The notes beneath the pieces are model-generated. The model was not told where the DNA came from. It was given only the letters and a program-made list of their open reading frames with translations, and made no database searches. Shown in pieces: positions 1 to 7,769 of a DNA stretch of 15,516 nucleotides. The DNA is from Candidatus Methanophagaceae archaeon (GTDB lineage: Archaea > Halobacteriota > Syntropharchaeia > Alkanophagales > Methanospirareceae): positions 1 to 15,516 of the forward strand of contig QENJ01000057.1 in the NCBI GenBank assembly GCA_013374505.1. The letters are read 5' to 3'. Numbering within the stretch: the stretch's first letter is position 1; each line of letters begins with the position of its first letter. A program made the position numbers and the translations under genes.

Positions 1-259
1 TTATGCGTTCAATCGCTCTGACGCCGTTCTTTTCGATGAGAAGCTTGCATACCATGATGATCTGTTCTTCTTTGAGGTGTCTGTTGTAGAATACCGTGCC
101 TTTGGTTTCAGGAAATCTCACACCGCAAGTCTTGCATTTAAACATCTGGTTGCCTTTGACGTTAAATCCCTTCTTAATGATTTGTCCTGTGTTCTTCTTC
201 CGGTAGTCCGGACAGTCTGGATTCAAACATATCTGGTCATTTGGATTTGCTCCGGTCAT
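1..259 (-). CDS. IS1-like (InsA-type) transposase, N-terminal part, cut by the window edge
   Basis: About 86 residues are visible from the ATG at 259 down to base 1, with no stop, so the gene continues outside the window. The N-terminus has a zinc-finger-like pair: a CX4C (C-L-N-P-D-C, then PDY) and a CX2C (CKTCGVRF). This is followed by P-E-T-K-G-T-V-F-Y and a helix-turn-helix-like stretch (EEQIIMVCKLLIEKNGVRAI). That order is typical of the DNA-binding InsA part of IS1-like elements, which recognises the element ends. The catalytic DDE part would lie outside. A minus-strand TATA-like box (TTTATATACT, 281-290) sits about 25 bases before the ATG, which suggests a leaderless transcript. Whether the element is intact cannot be told here. 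Confidence 0.75.
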   Translation of the reverse strand, partial: MTGANPNDQICLNPDCPDYRKKNTGQIIKKGFNVKGNQMFKCKTCGVRFPETKGTVFYNRHLKEEQIIMVCKLLIEKNGVRAIERI

Positions 260-269
260 AAAATAGATT

Positions 270-313
270 GTAGTGTCTGGAGTATATAAAGGTCACGGTT
301 TATAGGACACTAC
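270..313. repeat. 8-bp inverted repeat flanking the IS promoter
   Basis: GTAGTGTC at 270-277 and GACACTAC at 306-313 are perfect inverted copies. The minus-strand TATA-like box of the transposase (281-290) lies between them. The outer copy lies at the presumed IS tip; the inner one could be a second transposase-binding site or an operator. Confidence 0.55.
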
Positions 314-314
314 C

Positions 315-482
315 AAATATTTCGGGACTACACATGAATACAAACCCGAAATTGAAAACCAGAAGCCCGCTAGAAATAAGCAGCTCAGGGTAGATGATAG
401 CATCGAGAACCAGATGAAACTTCCGGTACTGAGGAATGATATGGACACCACTGAAATAACTGAGATGGTTTTAACTGCATGA
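315..482 (+). pseudogene. 3' tail of an unidentified gene cut by the IS1-like element
   Basis: An open frame runs from the presumed IS boundary to a TGA at 480-482, giving 55 residues that start KYFGTTHEYKPEIENQ and end TTEITEMVLTA. It is hydrophilic and charged, as expected of a soluble protein, and has no start codon near the IS. This fits a gene whose 5' part lies on the far side of the IS. The opposite-strand ORF here is hydrophobic and looks like its shadow. I do not recognise the family. The frame is short, so it could be open by chance. Confidence 0.4.
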
Positions 483-616
483 ATAAATGCAAAAATCAAA
501 AACCCACGCAGGATAAACCGCTTAAATAGCCGTGGATTTTTATGACAGCCCCTTCACCCCAAAATCGCACACAATATCGAGCAGATACAACGCCTATTCA
601 TTTAAGGCGGCTCTAT

Positions 617-629
617 TTAATTTAAATGT
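617..629 (+). promoter_or_regulatory. Candidate TATA box of gyrB
   Basis: The AT-rich run TTTAATTTAAATG lies about 30-38 bases before the gyrB ATG. This is the spacing expected of an archaeal TATA box with a short leader or none. No clear Shine-Dalgarno sequence precedes the ATG. The rest of 483-655 shows no gene, only a weak CGCCT/AGGCG hairpin at about 591-609. Confidence 0.45.
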
Positions 630-655
630 ACAACATCCATTACAATACATAGAAC

Positions 656-2572
656 ATGGAAGAAACGACATACAGTGCCAAGGATATACAGGTGCTAAAG
701 GACTTAACAGCGGTGCAAAAGCGACCCGCAATGTATATTGGTGACACAACGTCACGGGGACTCCACCATTTAGTAAACGAAGCGATAGATAACAGCGTAG
801 ATGAAGCGTTAATAGGCTTTTGTGACACAATAGACGTGATAATCCACGAAGATAACTCCATAACGGTACGCGATAATGGACGAGGAATTCCGGTTGACAC
901 ACATGCCGAATACAACCTTTCAGGTGTGGAAGTGGTAATGACGAAGCTGCATGCCGGCGGCAAATTCGATGACAAGGTTTACAAAGTGGCTGGTGGGCTG
1001 CATGGCGTGGGAATTTCGGTTGTGAATGCGCTCTCAACGTGGCTGGAGGTAGAAGTGGTACGGGAAGGCCGGAGATATTACCAGCGATACGAGCATGGTA
1101 AGCCGACATGTGAGTTAAAAGAATTGATAGGTCTGGATGCAGAAGGAGATGGCTATACACAGGGGACAAAAGTGACTTTCAAACCGGATGACACTATTTT
1201 CAGCGTTCACGAATTCGATGCCCACATTTTAGCGACTCGAGTGAGAGAGCTGGCTTTTTTGAATCCCGGGCTTTCGCTTTTATTGAAAGATGAACGAAGC
1301 GGCGACTCGAGGACTTTTAAGTATGAAGGTGGTTTAGTTTCGTTCCTGGAATATATAAACAGGAATAAGCACGTGTTGCACAAACCAATAACGTTTGAAG
1401 CCGATAAAGATGATGTAAAGGTAGGGCTTGGGCTGCAATATAACGACAGCTATTCGGAAAATATCTTCTCGTTCGTGAACAACGTGAAGACAATAGAAGG
1501 CGGTAAGCACGTAAGTGGGTTCAAAGCGGCGTTGACCCGGGTGATAAACGAATACGGCAAAGCGAACAACCTGCTTAAGAAAGTCAGTTTAGATGGCGAT
1601 GACGTACGAGAGGGACTCGTGGTTGTGATAAGTGTAAAGTTGAAAGATCCGCAATTCGAGGGGCAGACAAAGACAAAACTCGGAAATAGCGAAGTAAAAG
1701 GCATTGTGGAATCTGTTGTGCGTGAACACCTGTGGGAGTTTCTGGAAGAAAACCCAAAGGATGCGGATAATATAATACGAAAAGCGTTAGAAGCTTCGAG
1801 AGCGCGAGAAGCGGCACGGCACGCACGAGAAATAGTACGTAAAAAAGACTTTTTAATGGATTCGTTACCCGGTAAGCTCGCGGATTGTTCTGAGAAGGAC
1901 CCTGCGAAGAGAGAGATATATATAGTAGAGGGCGACTCAGCCGGCGGTTCCGCGAAGCAGGCACGCGATAAAAACTTTCAGGCGATCCTACCCATTCGTG
2001 GTAAGATATTGAACGTTGAGAAGGCGCGATTAGACAAGATATTGAAGAGTACTGAAATCAGGACTCTCGTGACTGCATTGGGTGCGGGCATCGGCGAGGA
2101 GTTCGATTTACAAAAAGCACGGTATGACAGGGTAATAATAATGAGCGATGCGGACGTTGACGGTGCGCATATAAGAACTCTGCTGCTTACTTTCTTCTTT
2201 CGGTACATGCAGGAGTTAATTAGCATGAACCACATATATGTGGCGTTGCCACCGTTGTATATGGTAAAGAAACGAAAAGAGACGCGGTATGCCTTTTCCG
2301 ATGAAGAATATGCACAGGTTCTGAAGGAGTTGGACGTGAAGGAAGGAGACACGGGTGTGAAGATCCAGCGGTATAAGGGTCTGGGAGAGATGAATCCTGA
2401 TCAATTGTGGGAGACGACAATGAATCCCGCCACGCGGTGCATAAAACGCGTTAATTTTGAAGATGCCGCGGAAGCCGACTGGATATTCACGGTCTTGATG
2501 GGCGAAGATGTGGAACCGAGGAGAAAGTTTATACAGGAGCATGCAAAGGAAGTGATGAATTTAGATATTTAG
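656..2572 (+). CDS. gyrB: DNA gyrase subunit B
   Basis: This 638-residue protein is the ATPase and strand-passage subunit of type II topoisomerase. With GyrA it introduces negative supercoils using ATP. The GHKL ATPase domain is complete: NEAIDNSVDE at 41-50 with the catalytic Glu42 and Mg-binding Asn46, DNGRGIP at 73-79, GGLHGVG at 113-119, and the transducer loop QTKTKLGN at 337-344. The TOPRIM domain has EGDSAGG at 425-431, PIRGKILNVEKA at 446-457 and DADVDGAH at 498-505. The C-terminal tail has QRYKGLGEMN at 571-580. Length and architecture match short archaeal and many bacterial GyrB proteins, without the long insert of gamma-proteobacteria. gyrA is not adjacent: a glycosyltransferase follows 39 bases downstream on the same strand. 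Archaeal gyrase was acquired from bacteria. ParE/TopoIV-B is the alternative, less likely for an archaeon. Confidence 0.96.
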   Translation: MEETTYSAKDIQVLKDLTAVQKRPAMYIGDTTSRGLHHLVNEAIDNSVDEALIGFCDTIDVIIHEDNSITVRDNGRGIPVDTHAEYNLSGVEVVMTKLHAGGKFDDKVYKVAGGLHGVGISVVNALSTWLEVEVVREGRRYYQRYEHGKPTCELKELIGLDAEGDGYTQGTKVTFKPDDTIFSVHEFDAHILATRVRELAFLNPGLSLLLKDERSGDSRTFKYEGGLVSFLEYINRNKHVLHKPITFEADKDDVKVGLGLQYNDSYSENIFSFVNNVKTIEGGKHVSGFKAALTRVINEYGKANNLLKKVSLDGDDVREGLVVVISVKLKDPQFEGQTKTKLGNSEVKGIVESVVREHLWEFLEENPKDADNIIRKALEASRAREAARHAREIVRKKDFLMDSLPGKLADCSEKDPAKREIYIVEGDSAGGSAKQARDKNFQAILPIRGKILNVEKARLDKILKSTEIRTLVTALGAGIGEEFDLQKARYDRVIIMSDADVDGAHIRTLLLTFFFRYMQELISMNHIYVALPPLYMVKKRKETRYAFSDEEYAQVLKELDVKEGDTGVKIQRYKGLGEMNPDQLWETTMNPATRCIKRVNFEDAAEADWIFTVLMGEDVEPRRKFIQEHAKEVMNLDI

Positions 2573-2611
2573 CTGATTTTGACAGGCACATAAAAAAAAT
2601 GGTGTGAAGCC

Positions 2612-4345
2612 ATGAGTGCAAGAAAGAAAATAGAAGAGCGGATTACTATTATCTTGCTCTTTATCTTAGCCTTTACCATACGCTTTATGGGTGGTGCTTG
2701 GGAGACCAAGTGGGATAACGATGCTTATATGGCAAGGCAGGCAGAATATATCTATTCTTTTGGACACCCGGCAGTTCCTGACCCGTTCAGTTCAGCGCCG
2801 TTATATCAGCCCGGTATGGCTTATCTTCTTGCATTCGTGGGCTGGTTGATTGACCTTATCCCGTACAAATTCGCGCAACCAAGCATGATTATCGCTGAGG
2901 GTCTGGTGCCACCCTTACTCGGTGCTGCTACCGTGCTGGTTATATACTGGTTTGCAACGACCCTGTTTAATAAGTCCGCAGGAATCATTGCCGGTGTGCT
3001 TGCATCTTTCTCACATATTCTAATCTTGCGCACCATGAAAGGGTTCGTATTCCACAACGCTCTTTCTCTGTTTCTAATCTTATTAACTGTTGTCGTTTTT
3101 TGGCACGCACTAAAAACGATTGAGAATCAGTTTCCACGTGAATTCAAGAATCGGGCTAGCTATTTGGCTTCTATACTCGCACCAGCAGTTCTTATCGGCA
3201 TCACAGGTTTCACGTGGGGTGGATACTTCATCATTCATGCGATACTACTTTTTTATGGGCTACTTTTAACCGCTTTCTTTTTGGTTAATCGCGCTGCTAT
3301 GAAACGATATGCAAGTTATCTACCGAAGACGTGGGTTTTCATCTGTTCTACATTGTTTATTGGCACTATAATAGCACTGATTCTCTATCAGGTGCGTGGA
3401 CCCGTGGAAATAATGAGAGCGGCACAGATGCTGGGATTCTCAGAAGGTCCTCTGGTCTATAAATTCACAGGCGACCTCATGCAGCCAGGACTCGGAAGTT
3501 TTGAATCGCTTTTCGGTACATTTCTGCTGGTTGGAATTGCTTTGACCGCAGTTGGTGCGTATGGGGTTTACAAGCGCGATAGCAGAAGTGGTTTGTATCT
3601 CATTGCCGCACTGCTCGCAACCATGATCCCGGCAGTTCGGGCAGAACATTTCTTGGATATGTTCTCGATGTTTGTGTACATATCGGTCGGCATCGGTGCC
3701 GCTTTCATATTAGAAGCCATAGCGAGACAGGAACGGCAAAAAACTGTATGGAAAAAGTTAGCGAGTGTGGCAGTTATCATGATCATAGTCATCGCATTCG
3801 TAAACCCGGTCATTGGTTCCGTAAATGAAGTGCGTTATTTAGGCGGATATATCATCCAACCAGAAAAGAAAGCAGCATTTTTGTACCTCCAGAACAACAC
3901 AGCCGCGGATTCGCTATTCATCAACTGGTGGGACCACGGCAATTCACTGGCGTATTACGCGAAACGTAGGCCCGTAATTGACCAGATGTACTTTCCTGAC
4001 GAGGCTGTAAAGGCGGTCTCCGCGGTCATCGTGGCAACGGACCCGGACAAAGGCTTGCAGATTGCGCGTACACTCAAGCAGAAACATAATAGCTCGGAAG
4101 TGTACCTGATGCTTTTTTGGTATGATGCTTTCCTGACAGCTATAATGGGTTATTTCTCGGGTTATGATCTGTCACCCGGCAATGAGTCAATCCGGATGAC
4201 ATTTGATGATAATGGCCGATTGGTCGGGCAAAACGAACTCACAAATCGGACTAACTATTACCGATTATGGACTAACCAGTCTATCGAGGGCTACACGCCG
4301 TTTTATGTGAGTAAAGAGGTGAAGATATTCCGGTTGGATGTGTGA
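2612..4345 (+). CDS. aglB: AglB/STT3-family oligosaccharyltransferase, short type
   Basis: This 577-residue polytopic membrane protein belongs to the STT3 family, which transfers a lipid-linked glycan to Asn in N-X-S/T sequons on the outer membrane face. An N-terminal helix (about 11-28) leads into the first external loop with KWDNDAYMARQAEY. Its D35-N-D37 corresponds to the family's metal-binding DXD-like motif. Many hydrophobic helices follow to about residue 400. The soluble C-terminal domain contains the signature WWDHG at 439-443, a variant of the family WWDYG. The protein is much shorter than the roughly 900-residue AglB-L forms and resembles the short AglB-S type known from Archaeoglobus. 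It starts 39 bases after gyrB, so the two could share a transcript, although no shared function is evident. A T-rich stretch (4367-4383) follows the stop. The acceptor preference is unknown. Confidence 0.9.
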   Translation: MSARKKIEERITIILLFILAFTIRFMGGAWETKWDNDAYMARQAEYIYSFGHPAVPDPFSSAPLYQPGMAYLLAFVGWLIDLIPYKFAQPSMIIAEGLVPPLLGAATVLVIYWFATTLFNKSAGIIAGVLASFSHILILRTMKGFVFHNALSLFLILLTVVVFWHALKTIENQFPREFKNRASYLASILAPAVLIGITGFTWGGYFIIHAILLFYGLLLTAFFLVNRAAMKRYASYLPKTWVFICSTLFIGTIIALILYQVRGPVEIMRAAQMLGFSEGPLVYKFTGDLMQPGLGSFESLFGTFLLVGIALTAVGAYGVYKRDSRSGLYLIAALLATMIPAVRAEHFLDMFSMFVYISVGIGAAFILEAIARQERQKTVWKKLASVAVIMIIVIAFVNPVIGSVNEVRYLGGYIIQPEKKAAFLYLQNNTAADSLFINWWDHGNSLAYYAKRRPVIDQMYFPDEAVKAVSAVIVATDPDKGLQIARTLKQKHNSSEVYLMLFWYDAFLTAIMGYFSGYDLSPGNESIRMTFDDNGRLVGQNELTNRTNYYRLWTNQSIEGYTPFYVSKEVKIFRLDV

Positions 4346-4380
4346 ACGGTTGTAACTTGCAGACGAACTTTTTTTACATT

Positions 4381-4766
4381 TTACGCTATTTTGTACATAC
4401 ACATGAATCTTGATAAAGTCAAGTCTTGTGAAGGCGTAAAACGCACTGCCCCGTAGGCTGTTGGCCCCCAACCACCATACTGATACCCCATCCAACCGCA
4501 TTCATCATGATTAACAGGAGTTACGTATCCAAGAGCCATTGCATCATAAGACGAAGGGGGCAGCGATGCGATTGTTACAGTTTTTTGTTTTGTCTGTGGC
4601 ACACTTGAAACGAATCTGACAGGTTCAGGAACGGTTTCTTCTGGTGCGGTTATAGGTTTGTACCCACAAAGAGCGTTTCGATCTTCGTATTATCTTTTTC
4701 CGCAAGGTGAAATGCCGCCCAGTTGAGTTTGCCCTCGAATATGTGTTTGCCCGTAAGAGGGGCATT
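4381..4766 (-). pseudogene. Decayed surface-protein gene, beta-sandwich module remnant
   Basis: No intact gene lies between 4346 and 4985. On the minus strand, one frame (about 4766 to 4655) gives NAPLTGKHIFEGKLNWAAFH and continues to LFVGTN. A different frame then continues from ITAPEETVPEPVRFV at about 4655 to a TAA at 4381-4383. The join needs one frameshift near 4650-4660. The last part, with DECGWMGYQYGGWGPTAYG then AVRFTP, resembles the start of beta-sandwich modules in archaeal secreted proteins (family feel only, not verified). It stops abruptly after MCMYKIA. I read this as a truncated, frameshifted surface-protein remnant. A + strand frame (about 4653-4846) is also open and plausible in composition, so strand choice is not certain. 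Confidence 0.35.
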
Positions 4767-4985
4767 AGTAGTAAGACAACGGAGGAGAACGAGGCAGAGG
4801 TTCCGGGTGTGAAGATGTCTGGAGGGGTGCATCAGTTAGATATATAGTTGGGTGATGGTAAGAACTGATACAGCGCGAACGTTGTTTTTTTATCGTGTAT
4901 ATACCACAATAAAGTTAAGCTAAGGCTAATCTAGATATATATCAATTAATTTATTAAAACACGGGCTGTAAAAGGAAAGTATAAC

Positions 4986-5540
4986 ATGGTAAAGAAAAAT
5001 AAGCGAGTGTGTCCTGTTGAAAATGCAAAGGGCCTTGATAATATATTCAGAAAATGGATCCATAATCCAAAGAAGATTTTGGGCGAATATGTAAATGAGG
5101 GGATGGTCGTTCTGGATGTGGGATGTGGTCCCGGACTGTATTCCGTGGAAATGGCAAAAATGGTTGGTGAATCCGGCAAAGTGATTGCGGCAGATTTGCA
5201 GGAAGGAATGCTCAAGCGATTAAAAAACAAGATTCAGGGAACGAAAATCGAAACAAGAATTGAGTTACATAAATGTGACGAAAATCGAATAGGTATTACA
5301 GAAAAAGTTAATCTTGTTTTTGCTTTTTACATGGTTCATGAAGTCCCAAATCAAGAAACGTTCCTGGCAGAAATGTGTTCTGTACTAAAACCAGATGGCA
5401 CATTTTTTATCATAGAGCCAAGTTTTCACGTTTCAAAACAGGCATTTGAAGAGACCATAACTAAAGCGGTAGCCATAGGATTTAAACCCATCAAAACACC
5501 AAAAGTAGCTTTAAGCAGGGCGCAGGTTTTGAGAATATAG
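4986..5540 (+). CDS. Class I SAM-dependent methyltransferase
   Basis: This 184-residue soluble protein has a single Rossmann-like methyltransferase fold. Motif I is VLDVGCGPG at 42-50, which binds S-adenosylmethionine. Motif II is the acidic strand end AADLQ at 68-72, contacting the ribose. A post-motif stretch FAFYMVHEVPN and the motif LKPDGTFFIIEP follow. The family (UbiE/Methyltransf_11-like) methylates many small molecules, and the substrate cannot be read from sequence. The C-terminus ends SRAQVLRI, similar to the LSR-A/S-VLL ends common in this group, so the gene looks complete. A Shine-Dalgarno-like AAAGGAAAG lies about 5 bases before the ATG, and an AT-rich promoter region covers 4900-4960. 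It converges on sepS with an 83-base gap. No cofactor-pathway genes sit nearby to suggest a substrate. Confidence 0.85.
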   Translation: MVKKNKRVCPVENAKGLDNIFRKWIHNPKKILGEYVNEGMVVLDVGCGPGLYSVEMAKMVGESGKVIAADLQEGMLKRLKNKIQGTKIETRIELHKCDENRIGITEKVNLVFAFYMVHEVPNQETFLAEMCSVLKPDGTFFIIEPSFHVSKQAFEETITKAVAIGFKPIKTPKVALSRAQVLRI

Positions 5541-5623
5541 GCTTGTTTTCAAATTCCGGGTCGTTGCTATTGAAATCGTCCCTTTACCGTGCTATGCAAC
5601 CACTCACCCACCCGCAATCCTGG

Positions 5624-7222
5624 TCAACTCGTCTTAGCAACGACAGTCATAAATACAGGGCCACGCACATCTATTTTATTCTTCCGTGACGTGATATACC
5701 GCATCGCAAGTTCGTCTATCTTTATATTTATATCCGCACCGCTTCGCACTATCTTCACCCTTATACTCTTCTCAGCCGCGGGCTGCTCTTTTTTTGCCCA
5801 CAGTTCTAGTTCATGTGCAGAAAGCGCAGCGAAAGCATCCAGGAACCTTATGTTTGCTGGCACACCGAAATCAAACACCTTAGCCCATTTCTTCGTCCGC
5901 GGTATGCCCAATATCGAACCTTCGTGTACCACGATCTCGTTCTGATACGCAGGCCCACATAAAAGCGTGTTCTCTTCCTGTTCGATCACCCAGACTTCAA
6001 TTTCGCTGCCGTACAGTGGTCCGCGATATGCGAGGAACTCACAGGGCGATTCCGCTTTAGCGTGCTCTTCAGATACACGCACGAGCTCGTTTGCTAGTTC
6101 TGCACCTTCTACCGTGCTCGGCATCTTTTCCATAGATACCATACTCGCTATCTCGGTATCACTCAATGCCCAGGGTGCATAGAATTGTGGAAATGCTAAT
6201 TCCCGCACATCCTTGGAATCGTGCAATATCATCGCCAACCGCTCTACTCCCAACCCGATGTTCATCACGGGATAAGGGATATCGTATTGCGCCAGCGCTG
6301 TGGGTGAATAAATACCAAAAGTAGCTACTTCTACCCAACCAATTTGTGGATGATAGCTAAAAACTTCTATTTGCGTATCCGGCATGTAATATTTCGAGCG
6401 CTTTTCGTCCTCCCGGAATCTCGTATTCTCGAATCCGAATTGCAAAAGTAGTCCGGTTGCGATGTCCTTGCCGTCATCTATGCTTACTTCTTCGTCACAT
6501 AAGATGCAGGATGCGGAATGGTAGTTACGAAGCCGTATTTCACCTTCGCGCTGCTCTCTACGGAAACATTTATCTACCGAGAATAGTTTTGTAGGAAATG
6601 GTTTCTTATCCCAGATTTCGGCTAGCGTCAGGAACCAGCCGGAGGTCATGTGACTTCGTAACGTGCTTTTGGAAGGCACAGGCGCAAGATTTTTAAATTC
6701 CGGGAGTACGGAATCCAGCACTTTCGTTAGTTCCATATCCGCCACACCCATACTACTTGCTAGTTCGTACACCAGATCATCGCCCTCTACTTCGCCTTTC
6801 TTGTACCGATGCAGCGTATCCTGAAGCGCTTCTACCTGCTCTTTCGATAAATCGTTATCGAAGCAGGCGTTCATTTGCTTCACTCGCTCTTCAGAAATGC
6901 CAATGTCCGGACGTGGCAAGCCCGCGAGATAATAGCAGCGGTCTAAGACGGCAAGCGCTTCTTTTCCAAATTGTTTCTTCACCTCTGCTTCGTCTATTAT
7001 CACAGGGTTCATGACTTCCTCGAACCCAAGCCGTAGATACGCCTCTCGCAGCTTTTGTATTGTTTCAAATACCGGATGGGGCTTTCCTAAACGTAACCGC
7101 ATCAGCGACCGCGGATAATCCTCGTTACGTCCCCGGTTACCTGCGTATTTCGTGCCTGCCAGCCATGCAGCTTCAAAATCAGTGCTCGTATCTTCTCTCA
7201 TCTGTCGCGGCTCGAATTTCAT
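5624..7222 (-). CDS. sepS: O-phosphoseryl-tRNA(Cys) synthetase (SepRS)
   Basis: This class II aminoacyl-tRNA synthetase charges tRNA-Cys with O-phosphoserine. SepCysS then converts it to Cys-tRNA in methanogens, Archaeoglobus and relatives. The 532-residue length is close to the family's roughly 540. The N-terminus MKFEPRQ, followed by DFEAAWLAG and GKPHPVFETIQKLREAYLR, is highly characteristic. Class II motifs are visible: HMTSGWF at 191-197, the motif 2 region LFSVDKCFRREQ at 213-224 and motif 3 GLGVERLAM at 323-331. The start is set at 7222 because AAAGGAG lies about 10 bases upstream (7233-7239) and MKFEP is the family N-terminus. A further in-frame codon at 7255 would add an unconserved 11 residues. 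SepCysS and other partner genes are not in the window. The gene stands alone, convergent with the methyltransferase. Confidence 0.96.
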   Translation of the reverse strand: MKFEPRQMREDTSTDFEAAWLAGTKYAGNRGRNEDYPRSLMRLRLGKPHPVFETIQKLREAYLRLGFEEVMNPVIIDEAEVKKQFGKEALAVLDRCYYLAGLPRPDIGISEERVKQMNACFDNDLSKEQVEALQDTLHRYKKGEVEGDDLVYELASSMGVADMELTKVLDSVLPEFKNLAPVPSKSTLRSHMTSGWFLTLAEIWDKKPFPTKLFSVDKCFRREQREGEIRLRNYHSASCILCDEEVSIDDGKDIATGLLLQFGFENTRFREDEKRSKYYMPDTQIEVFSYHPQIGWVEVATFGIYSPTALAQYDIPYPVMNIGLGVERLAMILHDSKDVRELAFPQFYAPWALSDTEIASMVSMEKMPSTVEGAELANELVRVSEEHAKAESPCEFLAYRGPLYGSEIEVWVIEQEENTLLCGPAYQNEIVVHEGSILGIPRTKKWAKVFDFGVPANIRFLDAFAALSAHELELWAKKEQPAAEKSIRVKIVRSGADINIKIDELAMRYITSRKNKIDVRGPVFMTVVAKTS

Positions 7223-7440
7223 GTTCCTTTTGCTCCTTTCACTCTGCGTATACAATATAGGTAATTACCGATAACCCTTTTTATACTTTTCTTCCCCCCT
7301 CCCGATTTCGGGTGTGTGGATAAGTTGTCTCGATAAATTTCTAATAGTGGAAACCAATTTCAACGAAATCATTCCGAATTCATTATAGTAATTGGTTATA
7401 TGTGTCGCTGGGCTATATCACGTATTAAATTGGTGGTCCC
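7223..7440. other. Intergenic region upstream of sepS
   Basis: No gene is supported here. The sepS Shine-Dalgarno (7233-7239) and an AT-rich TATA-like stretch (about 7248-7262, minus strand) lie at the left end. A small palindrome CCCGATTTCGGG is at about 7302-7313. The rest is AT-rich sequence without clear structure. Confidence 0.4.
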
Positions 7441-7590
7441 GCACTGAAAGTCCTTTTAACCTCTCGGGTATTCGATTATTCATTCCTGCTTGAAGATTCG
7501 AAAGAGATTACTACTGTTGGAATTATACCGTCACAACTTGTTCAGAGACTTGAAGAATATAAGCATAGCAGATTTAGAAGGGGTAAATGA
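7441..7590 (+). pseudogene. 3' tail of an unidentified small gene
   Basis: The frame is open from after a TAA at about 7426-7428 to a TGA at 7588-7590. It reads RVFDYSFLLEDSKEITTVGI, then IPSQLVQRLEEYKHSRFRRG. It has protein-like composition but no ATG, GTG or TTG in frame, so it cannot be a complete gene unless a rarer start codon is used. Its stop overlaps the start of the next ORF in an ATGA, the usual mark of translationally coupled genes. I do not recognise the family. Confidence 0.35.
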
Positions 7591-7706
7591 GCGCTTTAAG
7601 GAATGTAATATATGGCGTGAAGAGAATGATTGGAAACATAATCACTCACGGGTACATGAAGGATGCGAAAGAAGACAAAGAGGAAGAAGTGAACGAATAT
7701 GCTTGA
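7587..7706 (+). CDS. Small ORF, 39 residues, function unknown
   Basis: It begins MSALRNVIYGVKRMIGNIIT and ends DAKEDKEEEVNEYA. The ATG overlaps the upstream stop (ATGA) and is preceded by a purine-rich AGAAGGGG, a good ribosome binding site. The first half is basic and amphipathic; the last third is strongly acidic. It lies just upstream of a VapB-like antitoxin gene that has its own promoter. It could be a small partner protein or an eroded fragment. Another frame across this region (7490-7744) is longer, but its composition is less protein-like and its C-terminal half looks arbitrary. Confidence 0.4.
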   Translation: MSALRNVIYGVKRMIGNIITHGYMKDAKEDKEEEVNEYA

Positions 7707-7719
7707 GCCGGAAGATAAG

Positions 7720-7730
7720 TTTAAATATAC
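7720..7730 (+). promoter_or_regulatory. Candidate TATA box of the toxin-antitoxin pair
   Basis: TTTAAATATAC lies about 40 bases before the vapB-like ATG, placing a transcription start near 7750-7755 with a short leader. TGAGGAT (7751-7757) and GAGGG (7763-7767) are the Shine-Dalgarno candidates. Confidence 0.5.
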
Positions 7731-7769
7731 CTTTAGAGAAATAACATAAATGAGGATACACAGAGGGAT

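Larger units (their letters stand above)
1..314 (-). mobile_element. IS1-like insertion sequence, right end only
   Basis: The element contains the 5' part of an InsA-like transposase and its promoter, and continues beyond the left edge. The outer boundary is put at about base 314: on the minus strand the sequence from there begins GGTAGTGTCC, and GTAGTGTC/GACACTAC is repeated in inverted orientation just inside it. An unrelated open frame with no start codon begins directly outside. The exact tip and the target duplication cannot be fixed without the other end. Confidence 0.6.

Noticed and set aside
293..499. Hydrophobic 68-residue minus-strand ORF
   Set aside because: The + strand frame here is charged and ends normally; the hydrophobic reading is its complement and has no ribosome site.
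594..1169. Long minus-strand ORF of 191 residues across the gyrB start
   Set aside because: It lies opposite the clearly conserved gyrB ATPase domain, and its composition (His, Leu, Arg rich) is that of an antisense shadow.
5624..7255. sepS start at 7255, giving MYTQSERSKRN before MKFEP
   Set aside because: The family N-terminus begins at MKFEP, and the AAAGGAG ribosome site lies between the two candidate starts.
7302..7313. Palindrome CCCGATTTCGGG as operator or terminator
   Set aside because: Only 5 bp of stem with a 2-base loop and no supporting T run; too weak to call.
7490..7744. 84-residue + strand ORF
   Set aside because: The frames that give LLEDSKEITT and MSALRNVIYG have better composition and an ATGA overlap with a ribosome site. 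The C-terminal half of this ORF is arbitrary.
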